From assembly GCA_016781135.1 (NCBI GenBank), contig JADDQY010000067.1, positions 1 to 51,833 on the forward strand: a stretch of DNA of 51,833 bases, in the 5' to 3' direction. The position numbers were made by a program, and so were the translations under genes. The DNA is from Actinomycetota bacterium (GTDB taxonomy: Bacteria > Actinomycetota > Acidimicrobiia > Acidimicrobiales > CADCSY01). The notes below the pieces were generated by a model, which saw only the letters and a program-made list of their open reading frames with translations, was not told the origin of the DNA and made no database searches. Every line of letters starts with the position of its first letter. The first letter of the stretch is position 1. Positions 46,930 through 51,833 of this stretch are shown in pieces.

Positions 46930-47374
46930 GGGGCCGGTTCCGCCGTTCGTCGAGCCCACGGGGCCGGCGGTCGACGACGCCGCCGTGCTCGCCGCCTACG
47001 TCCGTGACGACCCCGCCGGCCACTCGCCCCGCTTTCACGTCGAGCGACCGACGCTCATCGTCGGTCGCAACGTGGCCGCCGCCATCCGCGTCGGGCGCCG
47101 AACCCTGCTCGTGCGCGACGACCTGCCCGACGACCTGGCGCCGGCAAAAGCCGACGTCGAGGACGCTCTGGTCGCCGCCGGTATGACCCGCTTCGACGAG
47201 CAGACCCTGCTGGCCACGCCTGTTGCCCTGCAGCTCCTCGGGCTGCGGCTGTCGAGTTGGGATCTGTGGGGGGTCGACATCGACGAGGCGTTCGCCGACC
47301 TGCGAGCAGCCTGCGTCGCCGAGCAGTCGGGCCCCTTGAGCGAGGGCCGCCCTGAGGACGACTGGCTCGCCTGA
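46922..47374 (+). CDS. Conserved protein at the end of the hydrogenase arm
   Basis: Protein of 150 residues with no recognised family. It has an N-terminal Pro-rich stretch, then VERPTLIVGRNVAAAIRVGR, ADVEDALVAAGMTRFDEQTL and LLGLRLSSWDLWGVDIDEAF. Start TTG 46922 overlaps the end of the ligase-like gene by eight bases. It is the last gene read rightward before the convergent zinc-protease-like gene. Confidence 0.68.
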   Translation: MPEGPVPPFVEPTGPAVDDAAVLAAYVRDDPAGHSPRFHVERPTLIVGRNVAAAIRVGRRTLLVRDDLPDDLAPAKADVEDALVAAGMTRFDEQTLLATPVALQLLGLRLSSWDLWGVDIDEAFADLRAACVAEQSGPLSEGRPEDDWLA

Positions 47375-47450
47375 CCCTCTCCTCTCCTCCGTTTGTGGGC
47401 CCTGCGACCTTGCCGTACGAATCGGCACACAAAGGGGCGTCGTGCGCCGG

Positions 47451-48278
47451 TCAGGCCAGGGCGGCCCTCACGGCGTCCGTGGCCTCGTCGACGCTAAGGG
47501 CGACCAGTTCGGGCAGCGGCCGCCCGAGGCCGGCCACGACGGCGTCGGCCACGTAGTAGCCCACCCGCCAGCGGCCCTCGACCAGCCCGCCTCCGAACCA
47601 GGTCTCGACGGCGGCGGGGTCGTCGAGGCCGGCGGCGAAGCGGGCCAGCAGCTCGTCGCGATGCTCCTCGCACCACGGCAGCCAGTCGGCGAAGCCTCCG
47701 TGGCCGTACCAGAAGTACTGGTGCGGGGGACGGCCGGGCACCACCGCACGCGAGGCCAGGATCCCGACCCCCTCGTAGAACGCCATCCACGCCGCGTCCT
47801 CTTCGGGAGGGACCGTGCCGAGGGCGATCTCGTGCCAAGCGTGGGTCGTCTCGTGGGCCACGAGCACCCGCATCCCCTCCTCGCCGTGGAACCACTCGAG
47901 ACAGTGGAACAGCGCCACGTCGTCGCCGAGGCGGCCCACGTCGGCGTCGACCGAGAACGAGCCCACCACGAGCACGTGCTGAGGCGCGGGGTCGGCGGGC
48001 AGCCCCAGAGCCTCCTGGACTGCCGGTTCCACCTCCTCGATGAGCCGGCGCTCGATCGGCGCGGCGTCGCGCACGCGGGATCGCACCGTCGACAGGTCGC
48101 GCACCAGGTTGCTCCGGCCCTCGGTGCTGCCGCTCCCGGCGTGGAACGCCTCGAACACCTCAGGGTGGGCACCCTCGTAGCGCTCCTCCCACAGCCGCTC
48201 CCGTATCAGCGGGCTCTCGAGGAACGCGCCTCGAGCGAAGGCGTCGAACGTGGGGGTGGTGTCCAGAATGCGGGCCAT
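47451..48278 (-). CDS. DUF2268-like predicted zinc protease
   Basis: Protein of 275 residues with the zincin motif HETTH at 142-146 (RVLVAHETTHAWHEIALG), preceded by a hydrophobic strand region and followed by EEDAAWMAFYEGVGILAS, where Glu may be the third ligand, and WRVGYYVADAVVAGLGRP, a pattern typical of DUF2268 predicted Zn-dependent proteases. No signal peptide is seen, so it is likely cytosolic. It converges on the hydrogenase arm and lies 18 bp downstream of the permease gene on the same strand. Confidence 0.82.
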   Translation of the reverse strand: MARILDTTPTFDAFARGAFLESPLIRERLWEERYEGAHPEVFEAFHAGSGSTEGRSNLVRDLSTVRSRVRDAAPIERRLIEEVEPAVQEALGLPADPAPQHVLVVGSFSVDADVGRLGDDVALFHCLEWFHGEEGMRVLVAHETTHAWHEIALGTVPPEEDAAWMAFYEGVGILASRAVVPGRPPHQYFWYGHGGFADWLPWCEEHRDELLARFAAGLDDPAAVETWFGGGLVEGRWRVGYYVADAVVAGLGRPLPELVALSVDEATDAVRAALA

Positions 48279-48296
48279 GCCTTGATCTTGCCCGTT

Positions 48297-49250
48297 TCAG
48301 CGCCGGTGTGAGCGGGGCGAGCGACGGTCGAACGATTCGACCAGACCGTCGCCCAGGAGGTTGAGGGCGAGCACGGCCAGGGTGACGGCGAGGCCGGGGA
48401 ACAGCACCATCCACGGGGCTTGGCGGAGATACGGCTGGGCGTCGCCGAGCATCATGCCCCAGCTCGGCTGGTCGGCATCGGCGAGGCCGAGGAAGGCCAA
48501 GCCGGCCTCGATGAGGATCGCCGTGCCCGCCAGCAGGGAGATGCTCACCACGAAGGGTCCCAAGGAGTTGGGGAGCACGTGGCGCACGAGGATGAATCCT
48601 CGGCTCGCTCCCATCGACCGGGCGGCTTCCACGTAGGGCAGCTCCCGGCGGGTGAGGATCTCCGCCCGCAGGATGCGTGCCGGTACCGGCCAGCTGGTGA
48701 GGCCGATGACGGCGACGAGCGGCACGAAGCCGGCTCCGAAGAGGGCGGCGGTGGCCACGGCGAGGAAGAACCGGGGCAACACCAGCACCAGCTCGGTCAC
48801 CCTCATCAGGACGTCGTCGATGCCGCCTCCGCTGGATCCGGCAACGCTGCCCACCGCGAAGGCCAGCGCGCCGGCCACCGCCACCACCCCGAGGGCGACA
48901 GCCAACGACCTCCGGGCGCCGTAGGCGACGCCGACGGCCACGTCCCGACCGAGGTCGTCGGTGCCCATGAGGTGCTCCCACGACGGCGGGGAGAGTCGCT
49001 CGCCCGAGGTCCGGAAGGGACCGTCGGGAGCCAGGACCGGCGCCAGGAGCCCGAGGACGCCCAGCGCCGCCACCACCACGGCGGCGACCACGACCAGGCG
49101 GTGGGAGGCGATCCGTCCAAGCGGTCGGGTCATCGCCGCCCGCACGCGGTGACCATCACCACCGAGAGGCTCGGGCGCGGCGGTGGGAAGGGTTGGCCGA
49201 GGCGTCGCCGGGTCAGCGCCGGCGACGGTGACCGCGCTTCGCCCGGTCAC
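48297..49250 (-). CDS. Peptide/nickel-type ABC transporter permease, DppC-like
   Basis: Protein of 317 residues with a short cytosolic N-terminus and six membrane helices. It shows the DppC/OppC features HLMGTDDLGRDVAVGVAYGA near the start and the EAA loop EARSMGASRGFILVRHVLPN-like AARSMGASRGFILVRHVLPN around 198-217. Start GTG 49250 overlaps the stop of the partner permease (GTGA). It forms the channel with the DppB-like subunit; the ATP-binding subunits are not in the window and could lie elsewhere or beyond the right-hand genes. Confidence 0.93.
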   Translation of the reverse strand: MTGRSAVTVAGADPATPRPTLPTAAPEPLGGDGHRVRAAMTRPLGRIASHRLVVVAAVVVAALGVLGLLAPVLAPDGPFRTSGERLSPPSWEHLMGTDDLGRDVAVGVAYGARRSLAVALGVVAVAGALAFAVGSVAGSSGGGIDDVLMRVTELVLVLPRFFLAVATAALFGAGFVPLVAVIGLTSWPVPARILRAEILTRRELPYVEAARSMGASRGFILVRHVLPNSLGPFVVSISLLAGTAILIEAGLAFLGLADADQPSWGMMLGDAQPYLRQAPWMVLFPGLAVTLAVLALNLLGDGLVESFDRRSPRSHRR

Positions 49251-50212
49251 CGCAGCCTCACCCGGGGGTCGAGGACGGGGTAGAGGAGGTCGACCACCAG
49301 GTTGACGAGCGCGACGGCCACGGCGACCACGAGCACCACCCCGAGCATGACCGGGTAGTCGCGGGTGAGGGCGGCGTCGAGGGTCAGGCGCCCGAGCCCG
49401 GGCCACCCGAAGATGCGCTCGGTGATGACCGCCCCGCCGAGCAGGAAGGCGGTCTCGTTGCCGATGGCAGTGGCCACCGGGCCCAGGGTGTTGCGCAGGG
49501 CGTGGCGGCTGATCACCTTGCCCGGCGCCACTCCCTTGGCCCGTGCCGTGGTGACGTAGGGCTGGTGCAGCTCGACGATGGTCCCTGAGCGGGTGAGCCG
49601 GGCGATGATGGCGATGTGGGGCAGGGTCAAGGTGATCACTGGCAGCACCAGGTGGCGGGCCAGGTCGCTCGCCCCGGCCAGCCCTTGGCCGGCGGAGCGA
49701 GCGTCACGCATGCCGTGGACGGGCAGCCAGCCGAGCCACAGCGAGAACACCAGCACGAGCACCAGGCCCGACACGAACACCGGGGTGCACTGCCCCGACA
49801 GCGCGCCCACCATGAGCGCCCGGTCCCGGAGCGAGCCCGGGCGGCGGGCGGCGGCGACCCCGATGGCCGTGCCCACGCCGGCGGAGAGCACCAGGGCGGG
49901 CACCACCAGCACTAGCGTGGCCGAGACCCGCTCGAAGATGACGTCGGCGACGGGGCGGCCCTGGATGAGCGAACGACCGAGGTCACCCTGGGCCAGCAGG
50001 GAGACGTAGCGCAGGTACTGCTCGGGCAGGGGGCGGTCCAGGCCGAGCCGCTGCTCGATGGACGCCCGGTACTCGGCACTCGACTGGCCGCCGGCGAGGG
50101 TGTTGACCGGGCTGCCGGGGGCGAGGTGGACGAGGGCGAAGGTGGCAGTGACCACCAAGAGCAGGGCCGGGATAAGCGAGGCAGCCCGACGCAGGGCGTA
50201 GCGCCCGGTCAT
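49247..50212 (-). CDS. Peptide/nickel-type ABC transporter permease, DppB-like
   Basis: Protein of 321 residues with six membrane segments and DppB/OppB motifs: RAASLIPALLLVVTATFALV, QYLRYVSLLAQGDLGRSL and the EAA loop VTTARAKGVAPGKVISRHAL. It ends DLLYPVLDPRVRLR, the classic DppB C-terminus. ATG 50212 overlaps the lipoprotein receptor gene by four bases. It pairs with DppC to import oligopeptides, nickel chelates or similar solutes. Confidence 0.94.
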   Translation of the reverse strand: MTGRYALRRAASLIPALLLVVTATFALVHLAPGSPVNTLAGGQSSAEYRASIEQRLGLDRPLPEQYLRYVSLLAQGDLGRSLIQGRPVADVIFERVSATLVLVVPALVLSAGVGTAIGVAAARRPGSLRDRALMVGALSGQCTPVFVSGLVLVLVFSLWLGWLPVHGMRDARSAGQGLAGASDLARHLVLPVITLTLPHIAIIARLTRSGTIVELHQPYVTTARAKGVAPGKVISRHALRNTLGPVATAIGNETAFLLGGAVITERIFGWPGLGRLTLDAALTRDYPVMLGVVLVVAVAVALVNLVVDLLYPVLDPRVRLR

Positions 50213-51833
50213 CCCAACGGAGGCTGCGCCTCTCCCTCCCTCGAGTAGGCGTCCTCGTAGTAGATGATCGCCTTGCCGCTGTCGTCGTGGAGGCCTCCGA
50301 ACTCCGAGCGGTAGAGCACCCCCCGGTCGACCTGGTACAGGTAGAGGTACGGCAGGTCCTCGGCCACGATCTGCTGGAACTCCTCGTAGAGCTTCACCCG
50401 CTCGTCGGTGTCGACGGTGGTGCCGGCCCTGGTGAGCAGGTCGTCGACGGTGGGGTTGCGGTACTGGGCGGCGTTGGAGAACGACACCGGGCCGATGTTC
50501 GACGACAGGAACGCCCGGTGGACGCCGATGGCCGGGTCGGGGCCGTTCTCGAAGTTGGTGTAGCTGAGGTCGAAGTCCTTGGCCTTGTAGAGCCGGTCGA
50601 TCCAGGCGTTGCGCTCGAGGGTCACCAGCTGCAGATCGATGCCGATCTGGTCGAGCTGGTCCTTGAGCACGGCGGCCAGCCGGGCCACCGAGGGGTCGTG
50701 GACGAAGGTGAGGCTCACGTCGGCGGCGCCGGCGTCGGCCAGCAGCCGGCGAGCCCGCTCGACGTCGGGCTCGTAGACGGGCACGTCGGGGGAGTAGAAG
50801 GTGCCGAGATCGGGAGAGATCGGGCCGGTGGTGAGGATCCCGTTGCCGTCGAGCACCGAGTCGATGATGAACTCCTCGTCGACGGCGAGGGCTATGGCCT
50901 CGCGCACCCGTCGATCCTGAAGCGCCGGGCGCTCGAGGTTGAACACCAGGAACGTGACGCTGGCAAACGCCTCCCGACCCTTGTCGGTCGCGGTGACGCC
51001 ATCGAGCTCGGCCAGTCGATCGACCTCGGCCTCGGGGGGCAGGGGGAGGTAGTCGACCTCACCCGCCTCGAAGGCCGCCGCCAGCGACGCCTGCTCGGGG
51101 ATCACCCGCACCACGATCTCGTCGAGGTAGGGCCCTTCCTCCTTGAAGTAATCGTCGTTGCGGACCATCCGGTACTCGTTGCCCGGCACGGCCGAGCCGA
51201 ACTCGAACGCCCCGGTCCCCACCGGGCTCTGGTTGACCGGGTTGGTCATCGGGTCAGTCCCCTCGTAGAGGTGCCGGGGGAGGATCGGGGCGTTGACCTT
51301 GTCGATGAGGGCGAGGAAGGCCGGATACGGCCGGCTGAAGCGGAAGACGACGGTGCCGTCGTCGGGGGTGTCGATGCCCGCGAGGACCGGGGTGAGCGCC
51401 GCTTTGGTGCGGGCGCTGAACGGCAGCAGGATCTGCTCGAAGGTGAACTTCACGTCGGCGGAGCTGAACGGCTGACCGTCGTGCCACCGAACATCCTCGG
51501 CGAGGGTGAAGGTGGCGCTCAGGCCGTCGTCGGAGATCTGCCACGACGTCGCCAGGTCGGGGGTTGGCTGGAGGTCCTGGTCGATGCCCACGAGGCCGTT
51601 GAACATGGGACCGGTGACGACGTGGGTGGGGACGGAAGTGGTGATGCCAGGGTTGAGAGGACCGGGGTCGGCGTTGGTGCCGACCACGAGCGTGCCGCCG
51701 TAACGAGGTTCGGCCCCATCGGCGGTGGAGCTGGTCGCGCCTGACCCCTCACCGGCACCCCCGTCTCCGCCGCTACAGGAGACGGCCAGCAACGCCACCA
51801 CCACGGACACGACAACCGCCCGAACCGATCGCA
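50209..51833 (-). CDS. ABC transporter solute-binding lipoprotein (SBP family 5), 5' end missing
   Basis: Substrate-binding protein of at least 540 residues. A hydrophobic run (VVVSVVVALLAVSCSGGDG) ends in a lipobox-like AVSC with Cys at the lipid site, then a Gly/Ser-rich linker and the SBP-5 core (YGGTLVVGTNADPGPLNPGI, LATSWQISDDGLSATFTL, DVRWHDGQPFSSADVKFTFE). The frame stays open to the right edge, and the signal peptide has basic residues upstream of GTG 51810, so the true start is probably outside the window. Nickel or oligopeptide binding cannot be distinguished by eye. It is the first gene of the transporter unit. Confidence 0.92.
   Translation of the reverse strand, partial: RSVRAVVVSVVVALLAVSCSGGDGGAGEGSGATSSTADGAEPRYGGTLVVGTNADPGPLNPGITTSVPTHVVTGPMFNGLVGIDQDLQPTPDLATSWQISDDGLSATFTLAEDVRWHDGQPFSSADVKFTFEQILLPFSARTKAALTPVLAGIDTPDDGTVVFRFSRPYPAFLALIDKVNAPILPRHLYEGTDPMTNPVNQSPVGTGAFEFGSAVPGNEYRMVRNDDYFKEEGPYLDEIVVRVIPEQASLAAAFEAGEVDYLPLPPEAEVDRLAELDGVTATDKGREAFASVTFLVFNLERPALQDRRVREAIALAVDEEFIIDSVLDGNGILTTGPISPDLGTFYSPDVPVYEPDVERARRLLADAGAADVSLTFVHDPSVARLAAVLKDQLDQIGIDLQLVTLERNAWIDRLYKAKDFDLSYTNFENGPDPAIGVHRAFLSSNIGPVSFSNAAQYRNPTVDDLLTRAGTTVDTDERVKLYEEFQQIVAEDLPYLYLYQVDRGVLYRSEFGGLHDDSGKAIIYYEDAYSREGEAQPPLG

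Noticed and set aside
47380..47440. TTTGTG...CACAAA pairing as a terminator after the hydrogenase arm
   Set aside because: The stem is six bases with a loop of about 30 bases, too weak to call.
1..51833. Prophage, insertion sequence or integrase signs
   Set aside because: No transposase, integrase, phage structural gene or terminal inverted repeat was recognised.

Overview
The window is high-GC, densely coding DNA with standard bacterial stops (many genes end in TGA), GTG and TTG starts and Actinobacteria-type families (DUF2267, DUF2795, PadR, DUF1059, actinobacterial small proteins). The combination of a group 1h-type [NiFe] hydrogenase, a form I RuBisCO remnant, phosphoribulokinase and a GlpX-type bisphosphatase suggests an aerobic, H2-oxidising, potentially CO2-fixing actinobacterium, possibly of the Acidimicrobiia. 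The lineage is an inference from gene content only.

Layout. 1-6.8 kb is a mixed region: a ZIP-like membrane protein, stress-type DUF2267/DUF2795 proteins, a hemerythrin, a sulfotransferase-like protein, an iron-containing redox enzyme, and then a stretch of broken genes (azlC-azlD deletion fusion, helicase tail, frameshifted cupin). 6.7-11.8 kb is a glycan-modification cassette (GT9, two GT2, a NodU/CmcH-type carbamoyltransferase). 11.9-13.3 kb carries a stand-alone NuoF-like flavoprotein. 13.9-20.7 kb holds two related sets of small membrane-anchored proteins, three of which are long uninterrupted heptad-repeat rods, flanking a membrane-bound metallophosphoesterase. Between them sits a 58-codon DUF1059 gene with an in-frame UGA exactly where the family has a cysteine, followed by a hairpin with the geometry of a bacterial SECIS element.

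21.6-28.7 kb is a Calvin-cycle neighbourhood: a fragment of a form I RuBisCO large-subunit gene with several frameshifts, a divergent CbbR-like LysR regulator, class I fructose-bisphosphate aldolase, a CooC-like ATPase, a Lon-type PDZ protease, phosphoribulokinase and a GlpX-type fructose/sedoheptulose bisphosphatase. A CNNM/CorC membrane protein follows.

30.3-47.4 kb is a complete-looking high-affinity uptake hydrogenase locus arranged divergently. Leftward: winged-helix Cys/His-tailed regulator, PadR regulator, CooC-like ATPase, hypC, a SIS-HypC fusion, a SIS isomerase, hypD, hypE, hypF, mostly with 4-bp or 1-bp overlaps. Rightward: small and large subunits, an M52-like protein, NifU-domain protein, a conserved protein, an M52 maturation protease, a TPR protein and three further conserved proteins including a biotin-ligase-like one. 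Two near-identical TGTA-N3-TACA inverted repeats sit one in front of each divergent arm and are the best candidate operators. hypA and hypB are not present; the CooC-like ATPase may stand in for nickel delivery.

47.4-51.8 kb encodes a zinc protease-like protein and a Dpp/Opp-type peptide ABC transporter (two permeases and a lipoprotein receptor that runs off the right end). No rRNA, tRNA, CRISPR array or insertion sequence was recognised.
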